In this document: piece by piece, positions 44,531-57,694 of the stretch | Numbering within the stretch: position 1 is the stretch's first letter | Layout of the letters: every line of letters begins with the position of its first letter | NCBI GenBank assembly: GCA_001510575.1 | Contig: LNGK01000008.1 | Span: 508,340-572,339 of the forward strand | DNA: 64,000 nt | Origin: Knoxdaviesia capensis | Lineage: Eukaryota; Ascomycota; Sordariomycetes; Microascales; Gondwanamycetaceae | Direction: 5' to 3' | Translations under genes and position numbers: made by a program | Notes under the pieces: generated by a model | The model's input: only the letters and a program-made list of their open reading frames with translations | What the model was told of the DNA's origin: nothing | Database searches by the model: none

Positions 44531-46281
44531 CACAGGTATTCGGCGGTGAAGTCGGAAGCTCCCACCGCTCTTTTCCTTTTTCCTTCTTTTCTTTCCTTGT
44601 TCTCTGCCACTAGGAAGAAGACAAAAGCCGCGCCAGGGGGAGGCAAAGCCAGACGCCGCTGACATGGAAGGCGGAATTACAGCCAAAACACCCGCTGCAG
44701 GATCCCGTCAGACGGGGCCGGGCTCTCGTTCGTTCTCCTGCTCACCGTCTTGTTCATCTGAAGTCTGTTGCAGCAGGTGGCGGGACCGACCGGGAAGGGC
44801 GGACAGGGATTGCTTGCTTTCGGTGTTATGTAGGTTGCCAGATACCAGCGCAAATGGCTGTGCATCTGGTTGTATTCGCTCACAAGCAACTGAAGAAGAC
44901 GTAGAATAAAACCGAGGGAGTCTGAACATAACGTGTTGAGAAACACCCTCGATATGCAAGCACTTCTAGTATTGATAACGCGGGAATTAACAGCCGTGAT
45001 TATGTAGCTGGCCGCACACCCTGCGAGCTTACGACGGCTTATATGCCAGCACCGGATTGGCTCACCACCACTATATCCGTTTTCCGAATATAGCTGCGTG
45101 GCGTCCAGCGGTCTGTTCCAGATGAGACAAAAGGCATAGACACCGCCAGTCGGAATAACAAAAGCTGACCGTCCTAGCTCGGGAAACCCGCAGTTTGGGC
45201 TTCGTGCAAGTGTGTGAACAGCAAGTTAGGAAGTGGGAAAAAAGGAAGCATATGTTGGTACCTGAGGCTATCCTTCTCGGAACGGATATCTTGATTCGGT
45301 AGTACTTAGCAGACTCCAAACAAACAGTGTATTGTGCGGTGTGTGTGTCCTGTGCCTGCGTCAAGTTCAAACGCCTCCGGGCTCCGTGACATACAGCCCA
45401 GCCCCGAGAGTCCCATTAACATCCAAAGCCCGGATCATACGTTTTTCCCTGCCCCCAACAGAAACGCTCTCTCACCGCAGAAAGCGCCATTACATGCCGC
45501 TCACGCCCGACCTGTAAACAAACGCAGCCGCAGCGTGTGCTTTCGTGTGTGTTTTCCCACCCGTCTTGGTAAGTAAGTAACGTTGACTCCATATGTTTCT
45601 CCGGGTGGCCGGCAGAACAGGTCGCGGCCGATACGTGTTGGCAGCTGCGAATACACCACACCCGCTATGTGCCAAACCGGGGGGGGAAGAAAGAGAACGC
45701 AGGGCCACATTGTGATCTCAAGTGCAGGCCGGCCTACCTGTGTGACTCAGTCCAAAACAGAGAGTGGATTGGTGAGAATCGTAGGCAAGAGTGTGACTGC
45801 TAGGACTCCGCCCTGCATTTCTCTGCCTATTTTATCTTTATTTTTTTTGTTATTCCTGTGTTCCAGCCAACTGGAATCGAAGCCGGACACTCTAGTGGTT
45901 GCCGTTGGGCAGCGATGCCAAAAACGCAGCATCACGGAGCACATCTTGGGCAGGGGGCGCCGGCGGCCATTTGCTCTTTTATGGAAACCCGGTCTGGGGA
46001 CCCAAGGCTTTGAGGCCGTGATGGGGGGGGTCTCATCCCCCTTATTTGCATTTCTTGTGCACTCTCGGTTTTGGCGGTGGGTGGTTTTATTTGTTTACGC
46101 TGGCTCTTTTTGCATGGTCTGTATTTATTTACAGAATCCAAAAAAGGGGGGCTTTGCTATCTCGCGCGCAGGTGGTGTATAGGGCTTTGTCGAGATCACC
46201 AGAGAGGGTGTGAATACACATACAGTTGGCGGTAGCCTGGATGCTGCTACTCATGCATGTCTACCCAGAGAACTGCAAGAA

Positions 46282-46303
46282 ACACACACACACACACACA
46301 CAC
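46282..46303. repeat. (CA)n microsatellite
   Basis: CA dinucleotide run followed by three CTTACA units. Confidence 0.9.
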
Positions 46304-47359
46304 TTACACTTACACTTACACACAAGCGAGACCTCCGAGATGTTGGGGGGAGAGGCGAGAGAAGTAGGTTCCCCCACCACCCAAAGGTCCAGCACGCGCA
46401 GCAAGGAACCAGCCAAACACGAGCCAGTCATGGCCACACACATAATCTCTTTCGAGCCTCGCTCCATATCTCTCCAGATATTGGCTCGCTCCGACGCACC
46501 TCTCCCACGATGCATCATGACCTGAGCCATCATGCGCCCCTGTGCCTGTTTACTCCTGCCCCTCTCCTCCCTTCCACCCATGCATTGGTGATCCGGCAGC
46601 TCTCCAGACACGTCCCAAGGGGGCCCCATTCTGGCCCCTTTGCCCACACGATGAGCAGCAGCAAGTGTTGTGTGAAGTCCTGGATGCTTGTGGTGTTTGT
46701 TTGGTGTTTTCTCACCCACAACGAGCCTTGGTATCGGCTAAGCCGGCCAGAGTGGCAGTATCCGGGAAACAGCCCTTTGCTTCTCCTTTGAGTCTCCCTG
46801 CAAGCCTTGAGTTCCCCCGGGGGCACATCACGAGCGCACATGGCAGACTGTGGACGCAGCATACAAACGGGCGGTGAATGGAGGAGTAAGCATGCCTGTG
46901 TACGACCTGCAACTGCACTCAAGGCGGAGTTTCTGCACGTGCACCGCGTGTTTCCTGGTTTTTTTTTCTTTTTCTTTTTTTTTTCAGCCCATCCAAACCC
47001 TAGAGCTGAGGAGGGCATCTATCAGAATGATAGCTCTCACACAGCCAGATGCGATAAGGCACAGAAAGCAGAGTGATCACAACCCTCCTTTTTTTTTTTT
47101 TTGCTTGTTTCGCGTGCCTTGTTTGAAAAGGACATGCAGGTGGGCCCCGCAGCCGAGGTGATAGGACCTGAGGACAACAAACACGGCCGCAGATTGGGGC
47201 CCAGGACATGCAGGCACTGTCGATCTGCTCTGATCTGTAATCCGCGCAGTGACGAAAAGAAAAGGGGGCCAGGGAGAAATATGAGAAAGAGTGACTCCGC
47301 AGCAAAGAATGGCGGTACTCGCAAATGCCGCGTTGTTGCTGCTGGTGTCTATAGTTAAA

Positions 47360-47360
<1 letters not shown>

Positions 47361-47391
<31 letters not shown>

Positions 47392-47392
47392 C
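47361..47392. repeat. (GT)n microsatellite
   Basis: GT run with single C interruptions at both ends. Confidence 0.9.
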
Positions 47393-50300
47393 GTATCTGC
47401 ATGAGAGCGTGTGTCTGACACGGTCGTGTGGAGTAAACAGATGGGCGAGGGAGAAAGTCACAGACCAGAAAAGAATGCTGAGACCTGCAGCGTGGGAGCG
47501 AGAGGCGAGCAGCAGCACCATCCCCGCTTTTGGAGACAGACACTCGTGGGATAGAGCTCGCTATCAAGAGCTCGATACTCTCATTCTCCTCCCCGCTCCC
47601 ATTAAACCTCGTGTGCATCTGCCCGCGTCGTGTCCTTGCGTGGTCACTCGTTAGAAAGTGCCAAAATTAAACCTCACCTGTGCTCGTATCACAGCTCCAT
47701 TCTTTGGGGGGAGGAAGAACTCGAGCACCCCCATATCTCTTGGTCCTTGTCGGCTTTCCTGATCAAGAGCACGCGTAGCTCAAGGTTGCGAGGCGTGGGA
47801 AAAAGGGGGAAACACCGAGGTCGCCAAATCGGAAAAAGAAAAAAAACCAGAAAAAAAGGCACAGAATCGATGATGACGGCCGAAGTGTGCGACCGCCCAC
47901 CCCCATCTCAGCTCGTCGAGATTACGTCGTAGTGAGGAACCACAAACCTGGCCGGAGGGAGGAGGGGAACATGTTGTTGAAGAATTTCATCCCCCGGCTG
48001 AACGAAACTCCCCCTCTCTTCCCCCCTCACTGTATCAAGAGAGACCATACGAGGTGTTTTTTTGTTGTTGTGGTGGACGCTGGGGGGGGGGCGTGGTGAT
48101 GAAAGATCCCATGGTCGTGGTGGTGCTTTTCTTGGTGCTTCGGCTATGTAACCCCAAAAGGGGGAAAGACAAGAACAAGACAGACAAAAAGAAAAGCCCA
48201 AGGCCATAACGGGAACCTGTTCCATCGCGTAAGACGGGCCCCCGGAGGCAGCCAGATCCATCCATTATCACAAAAGCAATGCCCGCGAAGTTCCCTAGTA
48301 CGCCCACTCGAGCACGGAGACCGGCCGAAACAGGGAAGATGGGAACGATGTGATAAGGAGATGAAGCCATGACGGAAACATTTCTCTCTCCACCCCAGGA
48401 TGAGCAAAAACAAGGAACAAGCTGAAGCTGAAGAGAGGAAAAGAAGAAAAGAAACATACTGTACAGTACATTGCCAGATGTGCCAGTGCTTCGCTACCGT
48501 CACAACACAACATGACACTAGGCCGCCGTTTCTGCGGCCGGATGGAGTCTCCCCCCCATGATGGCCCAGTCAGAAGCCCCGAACAGCTGTGGACGAACGA
48601 GTGAGAAGCCTCACTGACACCCACCCACATATATATATATAAACAAATAAAAATGCAATAGCAGCGGCCCAGTTATTGTCTGGTCGGATTCTGGTAGGTC
48701 GGTCGCGTCAATGGGCCGCCTCCTCCTCCTCCCCAGCCTCCTGTTTTTTTTTCTCTCTGCTTGTCTTTTCGGCGCGCGCTCGTGCACGGTGATCTGGTTG
48801 GGCCGCGGTTTGATGTGATGAAGAGAAAAAAAATAGAATAAAAAAAAGAAAATAAAAGAAAACCTCCCAGAAAGGACCGTTACGAGTGAGGAGTCGCGTT
48901 TTGCGATGGTGAGATGGACGTTTTTCTGTTGTCTTGGGCTGGCTTGTCGTCGTGTAGGTGCGCGGACGGGACTTTCCGGGGATCTTCTTCCCGGGGGGAA
49001 TACGGAGCGACCCTTGGTGGGTTTGTCGTTCAGGGATATTGAGGGCGACCAGGGTTATACTTAGGGTTGAACCCGTGGTCTGTCGACCCTGATATCAGGC
49101 ATCGGACCTCACCACCTCAAACAATCCGGAAATGTGGTATTTCTCGTTCAGAGTGTGTAGGTACGGAGATGGGCATCCAGATTTGTACAGCAGGGCAAAT
49201 CTGCTCTCCGTATGACCCTGCCAGATGTAGCTGTCTACCCCGCCGTAGATACCGAGAGAGGAAGGGGACTGAGGCATCACGACATCATGGCCAGCCAGAG
49301 AGCAACGTCTTTCAAGCACGCATTTGAAACATTCCAATATGGCTCCCGCCTGACATTGCATATACGACCTTCCGTGGCTCTCTCTCTCTCTCTTCCGGTC
49401 AGCAGCAGACAGGTCTCAGTCATCTTAATGCGTCTCTCCTAACTCCTTGGTCACCAAAATAGAACTCAACAAGGATCAGCCCAGAAGGAAACAGAACCCG
49501 GCCAGATGAACAGTCTAAGCTACAGGCTACAACCCAGTCACCGTCACTTCTGCCCAACTTGTGCACACACAACGTCAGGTCCGCTGTGTCTAGCTGAGCT
49601 TTTGTGGCAGCCATCGCACCTGACCGCCCACAGCTCCTCGTGCAGTAGCTCTTGTGGGCTGTATAGGCATGCACATATTCCCTCCGTTTCAAAGGACAAG
49701 AGTCTGCAGGACGCCAGTAGCTTACAAGGGAGGAGGGGCCCCTCCACTATCGTTTGGGTAGTGGCCGGAGCATGCACGATTTTGCATTTTTATTTATTTA
49801 TGAAAATCAATGCAGTACCTGGATCGCTCGTCTTGTGCATGAAGGGCGAAGATTGGAATATCTCTCTCTCTCGCAAAAAAAAGAGGGCCAGCACAGCTCG
49901 GCCAAGCCGGAGTCCATCCGGATTCAGTATAAGTGTATATATTGAACAGGGTTGGGCAGGCCCAGCGAAGAAAAAAAAAAAAGGAACAAAAAGTCATACG
50001 GGGGACCCAGATATCACAGGACAACGGCCGAATAAGGTCGTCTGGATTGCGAGGTTTGGAAGCCAGTGGCCGCCTCGGCCTTGGCTTTTTTATTTCGTCG
50101 CTTTCAGACACATGAAGGTGGAATCAAGAGGAAGACAAAACGAGCCCGCAGCCAGGCGAATGGAAGCGCGAGAATATGGTCATGCCTGCTCCATTAGGCG
50201 GAGCCCTGAACCGGGGGGGACTCGTCGTCGTGTCTATGGCCGGGGCAATTCTCATCCTGCGAGAGAGCGGACATTTGGGAGAATCAGGAATACCGAGGCG

Positions 50301-53300
50301 CTCGCTAACCTGGAGATCGCCAACAGAGCCCGCCCAGCAGAAGATCAGTACACAGGATAAAGACAGTGATTAGTCTCTCAAACAGGTGCAGTACTCGTGA
50401 ACCGCCCAAGGCACTGCGGGGTCATTCCAGTCCTCTTCATCGCCCCAAGACTTTGTCCAAGCTTCGTTATACTCAAAGGAGACATCTCGCCGACGATGGG
50501 CTGTGATATACAAATTTGTCCGCTACAGTACAGACGTTGAGTTGAAGGTCAGGCAGGCATGGATCGACTCTGTTTTCATAACATCTGACCTTCTTTTTTT
50601 TGCATTTCCCTCATCACTTATGCACGATGATACGGGCTGAATATCGCGTGCAAGAATGGGAGTTGTGTAAGATTCCGGTTACTCTGGCTGGACCCCCCCG
50701 GCGATGAAACTGTATTCGTCAGTCCGGGCCCTTGTGGTATAAAGGCGGCCGCACGACGTTGGGCAGCAATGCATATCGAGAACCGCGTGTAGACCAGAAC
50801 AAGATACGAAGGCTGCGAAAGGGCCAAGACTCTATTTTATGTACATATGTATGTCCCTGGGCGCTCTCACTGACAGTGTTCTCTTTGGGTCTGCTTTCCG
50901 TTGATGCCCAACGACCCCACCCACCTCGGGATGATTCGCTGGCAGGCTCTCTTCATGCCGGTTTTGGGGAGGGAGGGGGGGACGCAAGCGGGCGGAGAGA
51001 GAGAATCTTCCTCAGCAGGACTGTTTTTCTTTCCCCCAGTGGTTCAACCTGCTCGCGCCTCGCCTTCTGCGCCCGGTCATGCTGGCGATTGCTCGTTCCT
51101 GTCCGCTTACTGGTTCACCTCGAGTTGTTTCGCTCTTTGCCGTTTGAGGCGGCTGTCCGGGGTCCGGATTGTTCACTGTTTGATCCAGAAGGGCTACAGG
51201 TCCCGTAGTGATTGATATATTATCAGGAAGCGAGATCTTTTGCTCTTTTGTGTTTCCTTTTTCGGGAGCGGTCAACGAAACTTGTAACAGACCTCAGATC
51301 GATGGGAAAGCAAGGGGGGCGAAGAAAGATAGAAACATGGGTTTGACTCGCGGGAGCAAGCGGAATCACCAGACCGCCTTTGATGGCGACAAGGGTCTCT
51401 CAGCCAAACAGCGCCCATGCTGATGATGACCCCCCCGTTTGTCTTCCAAGGTGGGAAGAAGATTCCTGAGGACATGGTCTGGTAGGGCTTAAGCATTGGA
51501 TGACAGTAGCCGGAAAGGTTGAAAAAGAAAGGTGATCTGACTTTTGGGGGGGAGGGTCAAATAGGGCCTGATAGGGGGTCAACATCTGAGATTTGGTTGG
51601 AGAATATGGCCGCCATCTGGCCATTTGTCTTTTCCCTCAGTACCTCCTCCCCACGCCCCAGAATGAGAAAGCTGAGCCCAACTTACTGTTGAAACTGGCC
51701 TGACAAGGTCAAATGTCAAAAAAAAAAAAAAAAAAAACGATCCATTGCCCAGCACTAATAGCCGAGGAGGGAGTCCCGCGCGATGCGGGTTTAGTGCTAT
51801 GGGAGGCTGACGAAAACGGCCGCGGGATTTCAGTTTCCTGTTCAGCTCAGATGATCGAGTGGCGGGATGCGCGGGTAACGCTCGTACGGGGGAGACTGGG
51901 GGCGACACTTCTCGTGGTTCGTTTCTCTCGTTGAGACCGGTTCTAGAGTGAAAATGGCGGTGGCAGAGAAAGCTAGCTACTACAGCGAACGAGCAAACGA
52001 GCGAGGGATCCAGACAGTTGGAATAGACAAGAAACTAGGGGCGGCCCTGACTAGCCCCCTGAGCCCGTTTGTCAACTGGCGCGGTTTTGCCCTGAGCCGT
52101 CTTTTAATCGGCGTCTTTCTATCTAGAGCCTTTGTTCTGTGGTGGCTGTCAAACACTGATCTTTTTCGATGGGGTTTCAGAAACAACAATGGGAGCCACA
52201 TTGCTCCGTCAGGCCACTTGAGAAAACGTCTATTCGGAGAGCGTCTGCACTGTCCGGCGGTCCGTTCCGCAGGGCCCGAAGAGAGAGGGAGAGAAACCAC
52301 CGGCGAAACGGAGGGTTTGTTCAATCATGAAACCAGATACACTCGGAAGCAGACAAGTATTTGCCTTTATTCTGGCTCGAATGCACCTTCAGCATACGGG
52401 GGAGATACGGTGAAGCTGGAAATGAGGCTCGTAAGTCAAAACCCCCAAAATCGATGATTGCCGATGATGCATGGATGATTGCTGCTCGTTTTCGGCTGGG
52501 TGGTTGGTGGTGGTGGGAGCGAGAGTTGCACAGCATCGGGATATAGGCTCAGTCTTCCCTGTGCCGAGATCGGCAGGATGGCATGGACAAATGGGTACCG
52601 CAGTAGCAAGACGACTATGTTTGTGGGTAGGAACACGATATCGAGTGACATCTCCCGCCCCTCCGAATCCCACAAACCCTAGACCAGGGCACGCTCATTT
52701 TTGATTTTCCGGAGAAAAGACTCCAGGAAGGCAAAACGAAACACGGGCAAGGAAAGCTTTTTTCTTCTGTGGGATAATTATCCCGTTCTATGATTGCCCT
52801 CTCTGTGATATAGGGCCACACGAACCCTTCCTGTCGTCAGCTGCTTCGCCCATACTACCGTGTAAGCACTGGCTGACGCTTGTGAGCAGCACTTGGTTTT
52901 GGAATCCGGCGGTCAGTCCAGCGTGTTCAGATGCCAGTACGGGCTTTTGATCGACTGGGTGATGCCCTAAAGATGGCCCTGGACGAAGTGGTCAGCCTCT
53001 CCTTCGAAAGATCCCCTACAGTGGCTAAGCTCGAGACATCCCGCCTCTGGTGGACGTTAAACGTTCTTATCTGCCCTCAGCTCACATGGGGAAAAGACCG
53101 CCGGACGTCGCCCTTGGCTCAGAAGGGATATACTACATACATACACTGAATCGAGCCGAGAGCCATGCACACACTTCAAGAAAGCGCCCGAAGGGAAGGA
53201 CTAGAGGAGGGATGCCGAGATTACGGAGACTATGACAGTCCCTCAGCAGAGTGTCAGTCACAATAAACAAAGGCCGGCAGGGATGGATATGGACGCAGAT

Positions 53301-54647
53301 CGAGATACGGTGTGTCCATATCACCTTTTTATCTGCAAATTCCTGTTTCTGCCCAAATTGTGTGAATCCGCAAGCGCCGGACATCCTCTCCTTCCCACTG
53401 CCCGTTCGTGAACCGCGGATATGTGTCTGTTCTCTATCTGCCTGTCTGGCTGTTGTGTAAACACCGCCTGCCAGCATGACGCCCTCTCTGTCAGGGTGTT
53501 TTTTTTTTTTTTGTAATTTCACCTGATCGCGTAAATCTGTTGCGACCTGACTGGTTTTTGCATGGCCCCTCCATCTGCCGGCATGCGGAAGCTGACCGAC
53601 ATCTTCATAAGTTATGCTGCCAAACGAGAGTGGTCACCGCAAAAAGGCTGGCGGGCGAACCGCAGCTTCGACTGCAACCGCCCACAAGACAAACACACCA
53701 AAGAGCACGGCGAGATATATTGGGAGATAGGGAGGGATCTCTTTTTTGATACAGTAGGACGTACTGTGGTACACAGACTCGTTCTGCTTCCTTACTGTGA
53801 GCGTCCATGGAACAGCGGCTTTTGACGCTTCGCTCTCAGAGAGACTGGCTCCTATCGATAAAGACTGGAGTCCGGGTTCCTAGTGGTCAAGTCTGGACCG
53901 TCCTTCCGCCTTTCCGTTGTCTCATTCTCTGGTCACCCGCAAAAGACTTTTCGCTATCTGTGCCTCTCATTCTTTTCCGTCTCCCACCATCACCCGCCCG
54001 TCCGTCTGTATCTCTCGCTTAGGGACGGGCGCTCACTCTACACTCTGGCATTCCTCTTTTTCCCCTCTCTCGTCTATCAAATCCCAGCCTGATACTTCCA
54101 TATATAAACCTAAAAGCGCCCAAAAATGCTGCGACTCCTGTATCCCCGGCCAGGGCTTTGTCGCTGTGTTGATCACCGTCCACCACCCATTCTCACCAGC
54201 GCCGCCCTTCCACCCCCTGGTCTCTCGCGATATCCTTGTCTCGCCCACCCACAAATGGCTTGAGGAGTCTCCCTTCCCGTCACTGTCCACTTATATCCGC
54301 TGGTCTCCGTGGGCTCCGCCAGAGAGGGCAAAACCACCCCAAAAAGGAAATCCCAGTAGTATCAGCAACTGTACCCAATGCTGCCCTCCCCTCCCCTCTG
54401 ATCCCTGGTTACCACCCCGTGAGAGATGTAGCCTCGACCGACTTATCACCCAGAGTGTGTACTGCTCTGCGTACTCCCGCAGGCGGAGGTGATGTAGTGG
54501 TCTACCTGGAGCAATCGACGCAGGCACACCAGGCCGGCCGGTACAGAGTACAACAGCTCGTGTGAACATGGTACTTTGCATATACATACCCGTTCTTGTC
54601 TCCGACATCCGTACGCTACCATGCAATACACCCACCCACCCTCTCTT

Positions 54648-54650
<3 letters not shown>

Positions 54651-54685
<35 letters not shown>

Positions 54686-54692
54686 TCTCTCT
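54651..54692. repeat. (CT)n microsatellite
   Basis: CT dinucleotide run interrupted once by A, about 1 kb upstream of the bZIP start codon. Confidence 0.9.
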
Positions 54693-55078
54693 TGATTCCT
54701 GCTTCGTAACGCCCCCCCTCAGCGTCCAGTAAAAACCACCGCAGGCCAAGGGGTGTGATCGCCGACATACAGTGCCAAAAACAGTCCAAGAACCACGATG
54801 GACGCATGGCCGTCGAGTGGAGCCGGAAGAACGAATAGAAATATTCGGGAAAAAATCATATCCTCTTCCTCCTATGCTTCCCACTCCCAGCCCACTTACT
54901 GGCTCTCTTCCTATTGTCTCGTTTGGCTCCTGGCCCACCCGCGCCCCAGCTTTGTCCCTCGCTCCCGCCCATGGTTTTTTTTTCTTCTCTTTTTTTTTTT
55001 TTGTTGCTGGTCGTTCGCTCTTTCCCCCTCCCTCACCGCCGCTTCCTTCCTCCCACAAAAAAATCCTTGGGTGGTCTT

Positions 55079-55144
55079 ATGTTTAAACCCTCACCACACT
55101 ATTCATCCCACGCCTCTCATACAAATCCAAATCGCTTCATATAA
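55079..55144 (+). promoter_or_regulatory. Upstream ORF in the bZIP leader
   Basis: A 21-codon frame with a TAA stop, 548 bp before the bZIP start codon, in CT-rich leader-like sequence. I saw no other ATG between it and the main start. It would matter only if the transcript starts upstream of 55079. Confidence 0.35.
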
Positions 55145-55692
55145 TTTCCCTTCCCCCCTCCTCCTCTCTCCAAACTTTCTCTCTTCGCTTCTTGTATTCT
55201 CTCTTCTCCTCTTTTTTGCCTCTCTTCTCACCACCTTCACAGAAAATCCACTCTTCAGTCCCATTCTTTTGCTTCTTCTTTCTTTCTTCTTCTTGATCTT
55301 TATTCCCTGTCATATATAAACTTTGCCTTCGTCGTCTTCAATTCTCTCCTCCTCCTGTTTCAACCACCTAAAAAATCTTCATCTCCTGTATACTTGCTTC
55401 TGCTCACGCACTTTCTTATATATTCTCTCTCCCCTCCCCTTCTCCTGCGATCCTGTCCAACTGTCTATATCGCTTCTCTCCCATCTCTCTTTCTCCTTCA
55501 CACACAAACACTTCCTTCTATCTCTCCTCTCTCCGTTCTTCCCGTCGTCAACTCGCACAACGCAAACATCCAAATAAACCCCTGCGGTGATATATATATC
55601 ATCCTGTCTTCTCTCTTCATATATATCCTCACTGTCAGGCTGCGTCTGTTTGACTTTGACTCTCCAATTCCAATCCTGCTCCTGCTGTTCCC

Positions 55693-57694
55693 ATGCAAGC
55701 CTACTACGCACTTTCGTTGTCGCCCGCTGAATCCAAGAAATTGAACTCCCTCGACTCTGATAACATGATGGACGACGGCGTTATGCTGGATCACACTGCT
55801 ATGGACTCTTCCCCTCTCGACCTTTCCCCAAACATGGTGGGAAGCCGTCGTGAGTCGTTTGCTGTTGGCAGCGTTGCTGGCCTCTTCTCTCCCAAGTCGG
55901 AGTCGGAGTGGCAGTCGCTGGATATGCAGTCGATCCCCTCAAGCTCGGGAATCCAGCCTCACAGCAACAACCCCTTCTTCCGCTCCAACTCGCATCAGAT
56001 GCCCCAGCAGACTTCTTTCTTCCCCGTGTCGACCAATCCCTTCTCCGACTCGGTGGTTCCGTCTGCTACCGGCCTCACCTCGGGCACTTCCACCCCCATT
56101 GGCTATGAGAGCGCCGCTTTCGAGACCGGCGACTTTGATCCCGCCGCCGCCCTCTTCCCGTCGGCCGGTGTGTCCGACCAGGTTGCCTTTGCCAATCCCT
56201 TCAGCACCATGTTCGGCCAGTCTCCCCTCGACACCGCTTCCCAGGTTGCCTGGATGACTCATTCCAGCAAGAAGAACTCCTCGTCCAACCCCCCTCTCCT
56301 TTCCCACAATGAGATGCGCCGGGGTGACGGTATCCGGAAGAAGAACGCCCGCTTTGAGATCCCTGCCGAGCGCAACCTTGGCAACATCGACGAGCTCATT
56401 GCCCAGTCCACCGATGAGGTGGAGATCAAGGAACTGAAGCAGCAGAAACGTCTTCTCAGAAATAGACAAGCAGCGTAAGTGCCTAAACCACTGTCTCCTC
56501 TTTGTTCCGTTCTCTCTCTCTCTAGCTCATACTAACATCCTCTCCTTCTCTCCCCCCTCCAGGCTTGATTCGCGGCAACGCAAGAAGCTACACACTGAAC
56601 GTCTTGAAGACGAAAAGAAGCAATTCACCACCATTATCACTGATCTTGAGGATCAGACCATCCTGATGAAGGAGAAGATTGATGAGCTTCTCCGCGAAAA
56701 ACAGTCGTATCAGGAATATATCAACAGCCTCGTCATTGAGAAGGAAGAGATCATTCGCTCCCACACCATTGAGACTGGCGATCTCCGCAAGAAGATCGCT
56801 GTTCTCTCTGATCACATCCAACAGCTTGATGTCAATGCTCCTTTCTCCACTTCCACTGCTGGTCCCGCTGGTTTCGCTTTTGATTCCATGGACGGAATCA
56901 CCCTGCCCGACGCCTGGGACGGCATGGCCTATGTCAACACTGACTTCCCTGCCGAGTCCGACGTCAAGGCCGACATGCGCATTGTCTCCGCCAAGCGTGC
57001 CGAAGCCTCAACCGGCCCCGCTGCTGCTCCTGCTGCCGCTGACTCTGACAAGTCCGGCTCGGGCCAGAGCGGTCTGTTGTTCCTTCTGTTCCTTGTCGGT
57101 GCCTTTGTGCTCTCCAGCCGCTCCGTGCCGAAGATCCCGTCGGTTCCCGATGATGTGCGTGATTTCTCTGCCACCATTCTCGAGAACATGCTCCAGGATG
57201 CTGGTGTGCGCTCGGCCCCTGCCGTTCTTCAGGCTGCCGCTGCCACTCCTGCGCCTTCGGCCGCGGCTCACTGGTCCATCGCCCACCGTGCTGGCGGCGA
57301 CGCAGCTGCTGCCATGGCTTCTGCCATGCCTTCTGCCTCCGTCATGCCCGGTGATCTTGGTGATGCTCTCATTCAGCCTTCCCAGAAGCAGATCAATGAG
57401 CAAGTGTTCTCGCTCTCGGCTGAGCAGTACAATGTCGTGTCGGGTCAAGACTTCATGGCCTCTGATGCCGACCGTGCCGCTAACTCAGGCCGTCGCCGGA
57501 ACCTTGCCGATGCCATCGCCGCTATGACCAACAAGCAGCAGCCCTCCGAGTCTGCCGCTGATGTTTACACGCGGTCGCTGCTTCTCAATGAGATCCCCAG
57601 TGATGTCGTCCGCAACTTCGCCCGCATGGTTGTTGAATGCAACAATGCTCAGGCTGATCAGGACCAGCAGTCCCAGTTGGAGACAGAAGCATGA
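55693..57694 (+). CDS. bZIP transcription factor with hydrophobic C-terminal segment
   Basis: Exons 55693-56474 and 56563-57694, 88-nt intron (GTAAGT...CCAG); 637 aa. The intron splits the basic region, and splicing gives RNRQAALDSRQRKK (N-x2-AA-x2-SR signature) at about residues 256-270. A leucine-zipper coiled coil follows to about 345. The first 230 residues are rich in Ser, Pro, Asn and Phe, typical of an activation region. At residues 431-447 lies a 17-residue uncharged hydrophobic stretch (GLLFLLFLVGAFVLSS) that could cross a membrane; about 190 residues follow, including an alanine-rich linker. The basic region is of a type widely conserved in ascomycetes, but I cannot name the orthologue. 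The large upstream region and the long leader suggest complex control. Confidence 0.85.

Larger units (their letters stand above)
40138..55692. other. 15.5-kb gene desert
   Basis: I find no frame with recognisable protein features. The longest frames (40656-41303, 42237-42851 minus, 49506-50360) are low-complexity and cross homopolymers or microsatellites. The region has an assembly gap, several CA/GT/CT microsatellites and many A or T runs, and ends in a leader of at least 700 bp of CT-rich sequence before the bZIP gene. Large upstream regulatory DNA, non-coding RNA genes or decayed transposons are all possible; no transposon coding remains are visible. Confidence 0.6.

Noticed and set aside
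49050..49130. tRNA-like T-arm around GGGTTGAACCC
   Set aside because: No matching acceptor, D and anticodon stems could be drawn on either strand.
49506..50360. 284-codon frame in the gene desert
   Set aside because: Crosses several A runs and a GC-poor tract; no domain-like pattern and no splice context.
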